Positions 25,701-33,341 of a stretch of DNA of 64,000 nt are shown in pieces. Each line of letters opens with the position of its first letter. Positions within the stretch are counted from its first letter, which is position 1. A program made the position numbers and the translations under genes. The stretch is from an uncultured Eubacteriales bacterium. GTDB lineage: Bacteria > Bacillota > Clostridia > Oscillospirales > CAG-382. The stretch lies in contig CAKSCV010000004.1 of the NCBI GenBank assembly GCA_934444645.1, forward strand, positions 1 through 64,000. Direction: 5' to 3'. A model generated the notes under the pieces. The model saw nothing but the letters and a program-made list of their open reading frames with translations. It made no database searches and was not told the DNA's origin.

Positions 25701-26396
25701 GTCGAATACGATTTGCAGGCCATCGTCGGCAATTATTGGAAAGGCACGATCACCACGCTTCGCTACGACGCGTTGGCAGGTGCCGGCAAGGGCGAGACCG
25801 ACTACATTCTGTTCTCAAATAAGAGCGGTATCTACTCGGCAAAAATCGACGTCACCCTTCCGGTCATCGGCGAAGAAGCTCCGGAAAGCGGCTTTATGAA
25901 GGCCGACGACAGCACACCGTACTTTACGGTTGAAAACGCCCAATGGGAAAGAGCCGACCCGGAAACCGGTTATTTTATGTTCAGAGCGGACATTGTCCCG
26001 AAGGACGGCTATGAATTTGCCGGTGCAGCGGATATCGAGTCCATTCTTTCGCTTTCCTGCGGCCGTTTGGAATATGCGGAATTAAACAGCAACGGCAGCG
26101 CGACCATCTACGGCTTTTTGGATGCTTGCGTCGGAACACCGGCAGACGGTCAAACACAGGCAGCTCTTCTCGAACTCGGCGACTTAAGAGGCGGCGTTGT
26201 TGTTCTCGCTTATTATAACGCGGACGGACGTACCGAAAAAGTTAGAGTCCTTCGTGATACAGCCGTTCAGACCGGCCGTCTTTGGGTTGCCGATATGGGC
26301 GATGCCGTGGGCGTGAAAGCCTTTGTTCTTCGCTCCGAAAATTCGCTTGCTCCGCAGGGAGAACCCGTTTCCGGCGTTATGACTGAATTACCGTAA
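22782..26396 (+). CDS. Secreted calcineurin-like metallophosphoesterase with carbohydrate-binding-like and InlB-type repeat domains
   Basis: 1204 residues from the ATG at 22782 (AAAGGAG 7 bases upstream); the frame is open from 22695 but the signal peptide (KKH then a hydrophobic core to about residue 25, ASA cleavage) fixes the start. Order: short InlB-like unit ending LYAQW (about 30-90), a jelly-roll-like domain beginning NGDFESD (about 100-235), a Flg_new/InlB B repeat (RRGFVFAGWSLTEGG ... DLYAIW, 240-305), the phosphoesterase (about 420-690) with SDIHLQD, IAGDLVNHG, INGNHEFH, ISHVHLNG and TAHTHSN supplying the two-metal site, a second InlB repeat (about 810-870), and beta-rich C-terminal domains. 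The last 70 residues resemble the ends of the two GLUG proteins. It is likely an exported phosphatase or phosphodiesterase; no anchor motif is seen. Confidence 0.87.
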   Translation: MKKHIFPRFLTLFLVLMTLSVCASAIEIKLYDEGNLRQTVTSATEKIPDWEVRNGKALYCWINHETNRYYGWTMLPVPTESMDLYAQWIPMERVKPGEDAFLNGDFESDVLYIRPSNGGMRIVTETDGNRVLEYTRGSGYASLQVFVGWEAGRKYHIHYRVKAPAETATYYNKIHGGNNLTGTVTKPGEWVTVDEDFTLPANASEAADVNNGWISLYCNPINGSGGTVYYDDLSLIPYAMVRYHAGGGSGAPEDTSLLSGTVEIPDVTPVRRGFVFAGWSLTEGGTTAVTSVEVNGADIDLYAIWNPVEDQDIVTYEYSNDRTGIADGTLSIIAPEEAAAYTGVSVYFANADGVMSGYTPFASMELTEGSASYTASGNRIFAPGATRLSIHFTASGKDDVVYWYDIPERHQNKAGTPLFSFYAVSDIHLQDYWPEMATNRTRMVNDVIANNPAFTVIAGDLVNHGTTEQFARLDSFMKNNFNDAGRPAFIINGNHEFHINDKNSTEYDRDALLNSLASQIAANRAMGYEIRRDGDDLWYSAIIEGRKFIFMSTPSTPAKGELATYIVSDKQLAFLNEELAAAEKLGIPAFVISHVHLNGYVINGGSGITNTAAVEEILNRYPGTTMITAHTHSNLSLDRRYVLASDVGGSVFTHLNDGCSVWLEEGTSNYGKYEVAFSAGQVIDVYADKLIVKARKFADPCVYFGHGLYEIKLPGNNNMPKISITGGAPADGANLGVVDENGETLPSAYTFEWLVDGKVVSNEQAYTIHAETSMAGKYVVVRVSDGEGNYTYARTEQPFTAVTIHYDANGGTGDVPSDERVFAGTIITPDAYGRSPRKQGEYFIGWSLSKTSSQPDDSVQANKDLTLYAVYSKRPFFDFTTGLCGWSPKSTIKEYKVENSILSYTDTGTDMYFTLSNISLPADEYRYMRIKRRYIAGSGDGMFFGVNGGGLSQDQRVPFETGTVVAEIDGMQVVEYDLQAIVGNYWKGTITTLRYDALAGAGKGETDYILFSNKSGIYSAKIDVTLPVIGEEAPESGFMKADDSTPYFTVENAQWERADPETGYFMFRADIVPKDGYEFAGAADIESILSLSCGRLEYAELNSNGSATIYGFLDACVGTPADGQTQAALLELGDLRGGVVVLAYYNADGRTEKVRVLRDTAVQTGRLWVADMGDAVGVKAFVLRSENSLAPQGEPVSGVMTELP

Positions 26397-26411
26397 TAAG
26401 AAAGTGAAAAA

Positions 26412-27284
26412 ATGCAAAACGAACAGTTAAATCTTCTGCAAACCACCGTAAAGATCGGCTTGGACGCGCCGGTTCGCTTCTTACACATCACCGATTCGCA
26501 TATCTCGCTTGCCGATGAATGCGATTCGGAGCGTCTGAAGCGGCTTGCCGCGGCAAGACGCGCCAATTGCTTCGAAACCGGAAGAGAGGACGGCGTCACC
26601 GTCCGCCTGTACGAAAAAGCACTCGACTATGCCCGGAAAAACGAGCTTTTCGTGGTTTGCACCGGCGACCTCATCGATTTCATGTCCCATGCCAATTTTG
26701 CCTATCTCGACCATGCCTTTGACGGCGTTGATTATGTGTATGCTTTAGGCAATCACGATATTTGCGCGCATGTCGGAGGCGATAACGAGGATGAGGCGTA
26801 CAAGTGGAACAACATGAAATTAACCGCGCCGCATATCCGCTCGAACCTGTATTTCGATTCGAAAATCTACGGTGGCGTCAACTTTGTGACCTTGGATAAC
26901 TCGTATTATCTCATTTCCGAAGGGCAGATCAAAATGCTCCGCGCGGAAGCCGCCAAAGGCTATCCGATCGTGCTATGCGTGCATACGCCGTTTTATACGC
27001 CGGCGTTTGCCGAAGACCGCATGGCGGCCGAAAAAGATTGTACGTATCTGATGGCACCGCCCGAGGAGCTTTTGCTCCGCTATACACCGGAACGCCGCGC
27101 ACAACAGGCAGCCGACGAGGCAACGCACAAGGCTGTGGAGTATATCCTGCAGGAACCGCTGATCAAGGCTGTTTTCGCCGGTCATATGCATTATGACTTC
27201 GAAGAACCGCTTGCAAACGGCGTGATGCAGTTCACCACCGACGGAAGCTTTCGCGGCACCGTACGAGAGGTCACACTTTTATAA
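26412..27284 (+). CDS. Cytoplasmic calcineurin-like metallophosphoesterase
   Basis: 290 residues; ATG after a weak AAGAAAGTG site, 15 bases behind the secreted phosphoesterase, so the two form one unit. Metal-site motifs in order: LHITDSHIS, CTGDLIDF, ALGNHDICAH, VLCVHTPFYTP and FAGHMHYDF, all intact. No signal peptide or membrane segment. The substrate (nucleotide, phosphodiester or sugar phosphate) cannot be told. Pairing one secreted and one cytosolic member of the same superfamily suggests consecutive steps on one substrate, but this is inference. Confidence 0.88.
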   Translation: MQNEQLNLLQTTVKIGLDAPVRFLHITDSHISLADECDSERLKRLAAARRANCFETGREDGVTVRLYEKALDYARKNELFVVCTGDLIDFMSHANFAYLDHAFDGVDYVYALGNHDICAHVGGDNEDEAYKWNNMKLTAPHIRSNLYFDSKIYGGVNFVTLDNSYYLISEGQIKMLRAEAAKGYPIVLCVHTPFYTPAFAEDRMAAEKDCTYLMAPPEELLLRYTPERRAQQAADEATHKAVEYILQEPLIKAVFAGHMHYDFEEPLANGVMQFTTDGSFRGTVREVTLL

Positions 27285-27304
27285 CAAAAATAAAACAAAA
27301 AATA

Positions 27305-27342
27305 AAAATCCGTCTGATTTTACCCAAATCGGACGGATTTTT
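27305..27342 (+). terminator. Intrinsic terminator after the phosphoesterase pair
   Basis: Arms 27305-27320 and 27326-27341 form about 16 bp (AAAATCCGTC pairs with GACGGATTTT, then an inner A+T-rich part with one G-U) around a 5-base loop; the tail is TTTTTAGC. Confidence 0.8.
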
Positions 27343-27376
27343 AGCGAATTTTGCAAGCGGATTGTAAAAAACAAGA

Positions 27377-27423
27377 CATTTGTCAAAATGTATATTGACA
27401 AATGGCGGGACAAATGCTATAAT
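27377..27423 (+). promoter_or_regulatory. Consensus promoter with overlapping palindromic operator for the XRE-ImmA operon
   Basis: A perfect sigma-A promoter: TTGACA (27395-27400), 17 bases, TATAAT (27418-27423). Overlapping it is a perfect inverted repeat, CATTTGTCAA (27377-27386) and TTGACAAATG (27395-27404), separated by 8 bases; a further half-site GACAAATG (27409-27416) lies in the spacer. A regulator bound here would cover both promoter elements, so repression, probably by the XRE protein encoded next, is likely (inference). Confidence 0.8.
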
Positions 27424-27504
27424 CATCGTGTGAATGGTTGCCGTTTTTTGCAGAAGAAGGTGCTTAACGCCTCTCAAACGGCAAAAAGAAGGGAGATTTT
27501 TTCT

Positions 27505-28056
27505 ATGAGCGATTCATCCAAATGGGAATTAACCAAGTATCAGCAGGCACGTTTTATCGACGCTTTGACAAGCGAGCTTGCGCCGCTGAGAGCCAAGGTC
27601 GGTATTTCGCAGGGCGATCTTTCCGCGCTGATCGGCGTGTCCAGACAAACCTATTCCGCCATCGAATGCGGCAAGCGGAAAATGTCGTGGAACACCTACC
27701 TGTCGTTGATCTTATTTTATGATTACAACAAAGATACCCATCAAATGCTTCGGAACATGAATGCGTTCCCGGTGGAGTTGGTCCGCAATTTCAACAACGG
27801 CGAAGACATCACCGAAAGAAATACCACGACCATTGCCGGCATCCCGAACGACTTGACCGAAAAGCTGGATGCCCAGGCATTTCACGCCATTCGGACGCTG
27901 GTTATGGTGGAGTATGCACGCTGCACCAAGATGCCGGGTGAAGCGGTGGTCAAGGCGTTTGACGGCACTTCGTTCGGTCTTGACACGACGGATGAGGACA
28001 TTCTGGCAGCAAGATCCATTCGGAATATCAAAAAGAATAAGAACGGAGAACTGTAA
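27505..28056 (+). CDS. XRE-family transcriptional regulator
   Basis: 183 residues from the ATG at 27505 after a GAAGGGAG site; the open frame begins at 27388 but that part overlaps the promoter. A helix-turn-helix spans about 28-70: LRAKVGISQGDLSALIGVSR, then QTYSAIECGKRKMSW. The remainder is helical with no recognised sensor domain. It overlaps the following ImmA/IrrE protease gene by one base (TAATG), the classical layout in which the protease cleaves the repressor. The operator described upstream is probably its own. It differs from phage-type pairs in having no integrase or other mobile gene nearby. Confidence 0.87.
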   Translation: MSDSSKWELTKYQQARFIDALTSELAPLRAKVGISQGDLSALIGVSRQTYSAIECGKRKMSWNTYLSLILFYDYNKDTHQMLRNMNAFPVELVRNFNNGEDITERNTTTIAGIPNDLTEKLDAQAFHAIRTLVMVEYARCTKMPGEAVVKAFDGTSFGLDTTDEDILAARSIRNIKKNKNGEL

Positions 28057-28727
28057 TGCAAACAGCGCGGCAAGCAGTAACTGCTCTCAAAAAGCAGTAT
28101 TCTCTCCGGCAGGTGAGCGTCAAATCCCTGTCGGATGCCATTGAAAAGCAGGGATATACCGTTATTCCGTTTCTTGCCGTCGGCAACGAAGGCGATGTTG
28201 CTGCTTTGATACATGCGCTCGGTTTGCAGGCGTTTGTCAAAACGCAAAAAGGCTTTACCTACGAAAACGATAAGTATCGGCTTGTTTTTATCAACGAGGA
28301 TCTATCCGAACAAGAGCAGCTTTTTGTTTTGGCGCATGAACTCGGGCATATCTGCTGCGGCCATTCCTCGACAGCAAACGTGATCGGCAAGGACGTGCAG
28401 CAGGAGCATGAGGCAAATGAATTTGCGCATTACCTGCTCTATCCGTCCTCGTGGGAGCGGTTCAAGCAGCTTTTGAAACGCCGCAAACGCGCCGTGGCGG
28501 TGCTTTGTGTGGCTTTGGCGGGCGTGGCGGTGCTTGTTGCTGTTCTTCTTGCCGTGAACCGTGAGCAGACGTATTACGGCAACTACTATGTGACTTCTAC
28601 CGGCAACAAATATCACGTCCAAAGCTGTAAGTTTGTGAAGAACAAAACCAACATCCGGCGTTTGACGAAGGATGACATTGCATCCGGCAAGTATAAAGCG
28701 TGCGAAATGTGTTTGCCGCAGGAATAA
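28056..28727 (+). CDS. ImmA/IrrE family metallopeptidase with membrane helix and Cys-rich C-terminal domain
   Basis: 223 residues, start overlapping the regulator stop by one base. The N-terminal 140 residues are an IrrE/ImmA zinc peptidase: VLAHELGHICCGH (HELGH at 94-98) and third ligand Glu119 in HEANEFAHYLL, followed by the family's LYPSSW. Unusually, a Lys/Arg patch (KRRKR, about 141-145) leads into a strong transmembrane helix (about 146-168), and an outside domain follows with His187-x3-Cys191 and Cys216-x2-Cys219, resembling a small metal-binding module. Typical ImmA/IrrE proteins are soluble. The plan suggests a receptor: an outside signal or metal controls a cytosolic protease that removes the adjacent repressor. 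This is inference. A terminator follows at 28757. Confidence 0.86.
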   Translation: MQTARQAVTALKKQYSLRQVSVKSLSDAIEKQGYTVIPFLAVGNEGDVAALIHALGLQAFVKTQKGFTYENDKYRLVFINEDLSEQEQLFVLAHELGHICCGHSSTANVIGKDVQQEHEANEFAHYLLYPSSWERFKQLLKRRKRAVAVLCVALAGVAVLVAVLLAVNREQTYYGNYYVTSTGNKYHVQSCKFVKNKTNIRRLTKDDIASGKYKACEMCLPQE

Positions 28728-28756
28728 GCATTTTCCGAAAATGAAGTCTTTGAAAC

Positions 28757-28797
28757 CCTGTTGCGGATCAAAAATCTGCGACAGGCGTTTTGTTTTG
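28757..28797 (+). terminator. Intrinsic terminator after the ImmA gene
   Basis: Arms CCTGTTGCGGAT (28757-28768) and ATCTGCGACAGG (28774-28785), 12 bp with two G-U pairs and a 5-base loop, followed by CGTTTTGTTTT. Confidence 0.8.
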
Positions 28798-28850
28798 GAT
28801 GAAGTTTCAAACAGCTGCCGTCGATTGTTGTGACTTTTTTCGATCGCTTC

Positions 28851-28879
28851 TTGCTATTTTCTGTGTTTTGTGGTACAAT
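28851..28879 (+). promoter_or_regulatory. Sigma-A type promoter for the second MATE gene
   Basis: TTGCTA (28851-28856), 17 bases, TACAAT (28874-28879), about 50 bases ahead of the ATG. Confidence 0.7.
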
Positions 28880-28929
28880 ATATAAAATTGCAGTAAACCA
28901 GCTCGTTTTGTGTATGATAGGAAGTAACC

Positions 28930-30345
28930 ATGGTTTTACATATCAAAAATAAATTCGCCCGCTTGGATCCCGGTCCGGATATGACCAAAGGCAGCATCGT
29001 GGCACATCTTATCTGGTTTTCTCTGCCGCTGCTTGCCGGGAACCTGTTTCAACAGCTCTATAACACGGTCGATGCCTGGGTCGTCGGCAACTTTGTCAGC
29101 AACGAAGCCTTTTCGGCTGTCGGCACGGTTGGACCGATTATCAATATGCTCATCGGGTTCTTTTTGGGCTTTTCGAGCGGTGCCGGCATTGTCATTTCGC
29201 AGTATTACGGCGCCAGGCAATACGATAAGGTTCACGATACGCTGCATACCGCCATCGTCATGACCTTTGTGTTAGCGGTGATATTGTCGGTTGCCGGAAT
29301 ATTACTCATACCGCTGATGTTGGACCTTATGAAAACGCCGGAAGAGGTTGTGCCGGAATCGACCAAATACCTGACCATTTATTTTGCCGGTATGGTAGGT
29401 CTGATGCTTTACAATATGGGCTCGGGCATCTTACGCGCGGTGGGCGATTCCAAACGGCCGTTTTATTTTCTGGTGGTTTCCGCTGTGATCAATACGGTGT
29501 TGGATCTGCTGTTTGTCTGCGTATTCGGGATGGGCGTGGAGGGCGTTGCTTATGCCACCATCATTGCACAGGGCGTGTCGGCGGTTCTTGTCATATTGTC
29601 CCTGTGGAAAAGCGATACCTGCGTGGTGCTGCATTTTAAGGATTTGCGCATCCATCCGCAAATGCTTTCCAAAATTGTGAAAATCGGCATTCCGTCGGCG
29701 ATTCAGCCGGCTATCACCGGCTTTTCCAATGTGTTTGTGCAGTCGTATATCAACTTCTTCGGCGCGGACTGTATGGGCGGTTGGACGGCGTATTCCAAGA
29801 TCGACCAGTTTGTCTTGCTGCCCATGCAGTCGGTTTCCATTGCAAGCACGACGTTTGTCGGTCAGAACCTTGGCGGCGGCAATGTCAAGCGCGCCAAAAA
29901 AGGTATTTCCTATGCGCTTCTTATGTCCTTTGTTTCGACGTTTGTCCTTATGCTTCCGCTTTTGGTGTTTGCACCGAGCATGGTGGAATTCTTTAATGAC
30001 AAAAGGGAGGTTGTGACATTCGGAACGGACTTCTTGCGGTTTATCATGCCGTGCTACTTGATCTGCTGCATCAACCAAGTGTATACCGCCGCTTTGCGCG
30101 GCGCCGGAAACAGTCGGACACCGATGTTTATCATGCTGTTTTCGTATGTTTTGTTCCGCCAGATCTATTTGTATATCATGTCGCATTACCTTGTCAACAG
30201 GCCGATTCCGATCGCCCTCGGCTATCCTGCCGGCTGGGCGGTATGCAGTCTCTTGATTTTCTTCTATTACCGAAAGGCAGACCTCGCAAGGGATTGTGTG
30301 GTGGACAGTACCGCCGTCACGGAAACAGAAGCTGCAGCAGGCTGA
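28930..30345 (+). CDS. MATE family efflux transporter (second copy)
   Basis: 471 residues, ATG with AGGAAG. Twelve predicted helices in two halves. Family features: FSLPLLAGNLFQQLYNTVDA, FVSNEAFSAVGTVGPIINML, GIVISQYYGA, GSGILRAVGDSKRPFYFLVV, AVINTVLDLLFVCVFGMGVE, and in the second half AIQPAITGFSNVFVQSYINF and TTFVGQNLGGGNVKRAKKG. Related proteins export cationic drugs or metabolites with Na+ or H+. It has its own promoter and lies behind the XRE-ImmA pair but is separated from it by a terminator, so joint regulation is not shown. It is only distantly related to the MATE protein at 10589. Confidence 0.93.
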   Translation: MVLHIKNKFARLDPGPDMTKGSIVAHLIWFSLPLLAGNLFQQLYNTVDAWVVGNFVSNEAFSAVGTVGPIINMLIGFFLGFSSGAGIVISQYYGARQYDKVHDTLHTAIVMTFVLAVILSVAGILLIPLMLDLMKTPEEVVPESTKYLTIYFAGMVGLMLYNMGSGILRAVGDSKRPFYFLVVSAVINTVLDLLFVCVFGMGVEGVAYATIIAQGVSAVLVILSLWKSDTCVVLHFKDLRIHPQMLSKIVKIGIPSAIQPAITGFSNVFVQSYINFFGADCMGGWTAYSKIDQFVLLPMQSVSIASTTFVGQNLGGGNVKRAKKGISYALLMSFVSTFVLMLPLLVFAPSMVEFFNDKREVVTFGTDFLRFIMPCYLICCINQVYTAALRGAGNSRTPMFIMLFSYVLFRQIYLYIMSHYLVNRPIPIALGYPAGWAVCSLLIFFYYRKADLARDCVVDSTAVTETEAAAG

Positions 30346-30370
30346 ACCAACAAAAATCATAAGCTAAACA

Positions 30371-30415
30371 AAAACTCACGTAACGGTGTTTGTTCCGTTA
30401 TGTGAGTTTTTGTTT
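30371..30415. terminator. Bidirectional terminator between MATE and spoIIIAH
   Basis: Arms AAAACTCACGTAACGG (30371-30386) and CCGTTATGTGAGTTTT (30395-30410) form a 16-bp stem with one mismatch or wobble and an 8-base loop, flanked by TTTTTG on the plus strand and TTTTTG on the minus strand. Confidence 0.88.
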
Positions 30416-30457
30416 GCATAAACAACGCTCTGCGCGGCGGCTGAACGTTTGAGCCGT

Positions 30458-31060
30458 TTAATTTTTTTCGACGATTTTGATATTTTCGGCGGTGTATCCG
30501 GTTTCGTCCATGACGATTTCGGTGATCTGTGCCACTTCGGCACTAAGTAAACCGGGCGTTTTGACGATGACATTGATGTTGTCGCCGGTCATAACGGCAA
30601 GACAGTCCTCAAAGCCTTTTGCCTTGATCATTTCCTCCACCAACGCTTCGGTTTCGATTTCGGAGGCAATGCTTATCATGCGGTCAAGGGCTTTATCCTT
30701 GACATCCGGCATGGTTTCGGCACTGTCGATGACCACCTGCAGGGTTTCCAAAGCCTCTTCGCGCGAGCGTTCGCGGTTGAGGGAGGCAGAAACGAAATAG
30801 CTGTCCGCGCTTGCTTCGGCGGAAACGTCTTCGGAAGAACCGATGTTGTCCACAAGCTTTGCTTCGCCTAAAATTTTGGCGCTGTCCGAGCTCGGATCGG
30901 ATGTCTCGGACGTGTAAAGATAGGAGCCTGTGCCGACCTCCTTTTTCCCGGCAGCACCGAGAATAAAGTCCGAATAGACCGATACGCCGATGATAAACAG
31001 ACAACAGCAGACAAGAATGGATTTTTTGTGTTTTCCGATAAAAGAAGCAATTTTTTTCAT
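30458..31060 (-). CDS. spoIIIAH: Stage III sporulation protein AH
   Basis: 200 residues from the ATG at 31060; the open frame runs to 31201 but that part lies inside spoIIIAG. SpoIIIAH is a mother-cell membrane protein whose outer YscJ/FliF-like domain meets SpoIIQ across the intermembrane space to form the feeding-tube channel. Seen: a basic start (MKKIASFIGKHKK), one membrane helix (about 13-33), an acidic linker (about 45-85) and the conserved domain with SREEALETLQVVIDSAE, KDKALDRMISIASEIETEAL and the closing VIVKTPGLLSAEVAQITEIV. ATGA overlap with the spoIIIAG stop indicates coupling. It is the last gene of the operon. Confidence 0.95.
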   Translation of the reverse strand: MKKIASFIGKHKKSILVCCCLFIIGVSVYSDFILGAAGKKEVGTGSYLYTSETSDPSSDSAKILGEAKLVDNIGSSEDVSAEASADSYFVSASLNRERSREEALETLQVVIDSAETMPDVKDKALDRMISIASEIETEALVEEMIKAKGFEDCLAVMTGDNINVIVKTPGLLSAEVAQITEIVMDETGYTAENIKIVEKN

Positions 31061-31584
31061 GATACCTTCTGACCTCCGGTTACATAAATTTTCGTTTGAG
31101 AAATGCCGAGCGAAACACTGACGGCCTGTGAGATTTCCGCCTTCAACGCAGGATTCGAAGCACCGCTGCATACGATCCAAACGCCGCAGATTTTCGGACA
31201 CAGCTCCTTGACCACCACCGGTGTTTCGCCCTTTTCCCGGTCGGTCGTATAGGCAAGCCGTTTTTCGGTTGTTTTGGCTTTTTTTGTTTCATCACCGCTT
31301 TCGTCTAAGGTCGCATTGCTTGCGTAGACCGTTTCGTAGGAGGTTTCCGCCGTGATAAAAATCTGCGCTTTTCCGGCACCGTCCACGGCTTCCACGGCTT
31401 GCTTCAAACGGCTTTCCAAGCCGGCAAGATATGTTTCGAGGGAGGCGGAATCCGTCTTTTTTTTGGAAGCAGCCTTCCCGAACAATCCGGCAAAAGCAAT
31501 GAGAATCAGACCGATACATACGGCGGCGGATAAGAAAACTCTCTTTTGTTTGTCCGAAACGGACGAAAAAGGTGCCTTGTTCAT
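31057..31584 (-). CDS. spoIIIAG: Stage III sporulation protein AG
   Basis: 175 residues, shorter than the B. subtilis protein (229). One membrane helix (about 17-36) after a polar start, then ESRLKQAVEAVDGAGKAQIF, ITAETSYETVYA and the conserved VVKELCPKICGVWIVCSGAS and ISQAVSVSLGISQTKIYVTG. SpoIIIAG forms a large ring in the channel between mother cell and forespore. Overlaps spoIIIAH by four bases and lies 45 bases behind spoIIIAF. Confidence 0.94.
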   Translation of the reverse strand: MNKAPFSSVSDKQKRVFLSAAVCIGLILIAFAGLFGKAASKKKTDSASLETYLAGLESRLKQAVEAVDGAGKAQIFITAETSYETVYASNATLDESGDETKKAKTTEKRLAYTTDREKGETPVVVKELCPKICGVWIVCSGASNPALKAEISQAVSVSLGISQTKIYVTGGQKVS

Positions 31585-31629
31585 GCTGTTCCTTCCTTTT
31601 TTGAATCTTTTTTGAAAAGAGCCTTTTTG

Positions 31630-32127
31630 TTATGTACCGTATACAAGACTTTCGGCAAAATCCTTGGCACTGTCGCAGATTTCCGGTGTGCACTGTTTGC
31701 CGAACAACAGCGAAATACCGGCAGCGGATACCAGAATTTCTTCGTTTTGCTTGCTTACAGTCAAGTCTATGCACACGCTTTCGGGTTTTATGCCGTATTT
31801 TTCGAAGACGGCATCGGAAATGCGCTCTTCAAGAACTGTTTCGGTCCTCTCGATAACAGCTGAAAGGCCGTCTGCGTCATTCGATGGTGCGGTATCGGCT
31901 GTGTTTGGGACACGTTCGAAGGCGGAAGAAAGGTTCGCTTCCAAGCTGCCGGAATCGCCGAAAATCGAAAAAAATGTCACGCAGACACATAACGCGCAAA
32001 CCGTTTTCAAAGCCGCTTGGATACCTTTCGAGGACGATGTGTGTGTGTTTTCAGCCAAAATTTCACATAAGAAGCTTGCCGCACAGATCAAAAACAGCTG
32101 TCGGAAAAAATCTCCGAGCGATGGCAT
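31630..32127 (-). CDS. spoIIIAF: Stage III sporulation protein AF
   Basis: 165 residues from the ATG at 32127, which follows AAAGGA; an in-frame GTG at 32157 has no ribosome site and lies 6 bases from the spoIIIAE stop. Two N-terminal membrane helices (about 5-25 and 36-55) are followed by an outer domain whose C-terminal half has the family pattern RISDAVFEKYGIKPESVCID. Shorter than in Bacillus (about 206). Role: small component of the SpoIIIA channel complex. Confidence 0.88.
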   Translation of the reverse strand: MPSLGDFFRQLFLICAASFLCEILAENTHTSSSKGIQAALKTVCALCVCVTFFSIFGDSGSLEANLSSAFERVPNTADTAPSNDADGLSAVIERTETVLEERISDAVFEKYGIKPESVCIDLTVSKQNEEILVSAAGISLLFGKQCTPEICDSAKDFAESLVYGT

Positions 32128-32163
32128 GGAAGGCACGTCCTTTCTTTCAAAAATCACGCAAAT

Positions 32164-33291
32164 TCAGAGTGCAAGTGCCGTTTCGGTACACGACGCAAAC
32201 AAAATCATGCCGCTTGCCGCCGCGAACACGCAGATGGCTGTGAGAATGTTTAACGCGCCGCCGACACTTTCCAGAAACGAGGTAAACGGCCGCGTTCCCA
32301 TGAGTTTCGAGCAAAATAACGCCAACAAGACGGCAAATTTTAAAGCAAGCACCGTGCACAGGGTCGGTATGACCAAATACAGAAGATAGGCGATGCCGAG
32401 TGCGCCGAAGGCGGTCTTTAACACGCTTGCCGCGCCGAGCACCGTTCGAAAGCATTCGCTGAGCATATTTCCGGCAATCGGAATGAGCCGTGCCGCCGTA
32501 AAGCGGATGCCGCGCACCGCCGCATTGTCCGCACCGGCAGCCGTGCGGATACACACGGCCTGAATGCCGCCGAACACCGCAAACAGCACACCGAGTCCCC
32601 ACGTGCAGAAATTCCGGAGGAAGCCGATGAAGCCCGAAAGGTCGAGTGTTTTGGATAATGCCGATAAAAAGCCGAAGGCAAGCACCGTTTTCACGCACGG
32701 AAAGACAATCCGCACGGCTAAAATTTGCAGAATGCCGAGCGTAAACGCCGAAGCGGAGGCTGCCGCCGCACCGCTTCCCGCACTGCCGGAGGACGCCATG
32801 AGCAAGCTTGCTGCGGCGTTCGAGGCCGTCATAAAAGCCGCATATTCCTCCAAAAAGCCGCTCACGGCCGCAAGTACCGGCACGGCGGCGTTGACCACAA
32901 TCGTGCAAATACCGAGCAAACACGCAAATTCCGCAAGCCGGGAGCCGCCGCCGAGGTTTTCGGAATAGATCCCGATCACACAGGAAAGCAAAATCACGGC
33001 GACCAACAGCGGAAAAACCGCAAAGCTTTCCCGGAGTGCCTTTGCAAAAGCATCGAATCCGAACCGCCACAGCGTTTCGGGTGAAAGTGCCTCGACGGCA
33101 CGCTGCCCAAGTGTGCCGGCTTTGTCGAAAGGCAGCTCACCGCCTTCGGTGAGGGCATTCATTTCGGCAAAAATAATATCCGTTTGCGTAGCGGATTCTG
33201 CGGCTTGCGCCTTGACGGGGCAGACCTGCGGCAGAAGAAGGCATAAAAAACACAGACCAAGCACGAATCGCCGTGCGGAAAAGCCTTGCAT
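32164..33291 (-). CDS. spoIIIAE: Stage III sporulation protein AE
   Basis: 375 residues with a cleavable-looking signal sequence (to about residue 30) and about eight membrane helices. Family stretches: ELPFDKAGTLGQRAVEALSP, VFPLLVAVILLSCVIGIYSE, RFTAARLIPIAGNMLSECF, and GTRPFTSFLESVGGALNILT. SpoIIIAE is the large polytopic subunit of the channel and resembles part of a secretion-system export gate. It lies 50 bases behind spoIIIAD; start ATG at 33291 follows AAAGGACGG. Confidence 0.94.
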   Translation of the reverse strand: MQGFSARRFVLGLCFLCLLLPQVCPVKAQAAESATQTDIIFAEMNALTEGGELPFDKAGTLGQRAVEALSPETLWRFGFDAFAKALRESFAVFPLLVAVILLSCVIGIYSENLGGGSRLAEFACLLGICTIVVNAAVPVLAAVSGFLEEYAAFMTASNAAASLLMASSGSAGSGAAAASASAFTLGILQILAVRIVFPCVKTVLAFGFLSALSKTLDLSGFIGFLRNFCTWGLGVLFAVFGGIQAVCIRTAAGADNAAVRGIRFTAARLIPIAGNMLSECFRTVLGAASVLKTAFGALGIAYLLYLVIPTLCTVLALKFAVLLALFCSKLMGTRPFTSFLESVGGALNILTAICVFAAASGMILFASCTETALAL

Positions 33292-33341
33292 GAAATAACC
33301 GTCCTTTCTTTGAAGCTTCTTTTTTGAAGTGCCGGTAAAGC

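Noticed and set aside
31061..31201. Longer start for spoIIIAH
   Set aside because: The extension lies within spoIIIAG in another frame; the ATGA overlap start gives the expected membrane-helix N-terminus.
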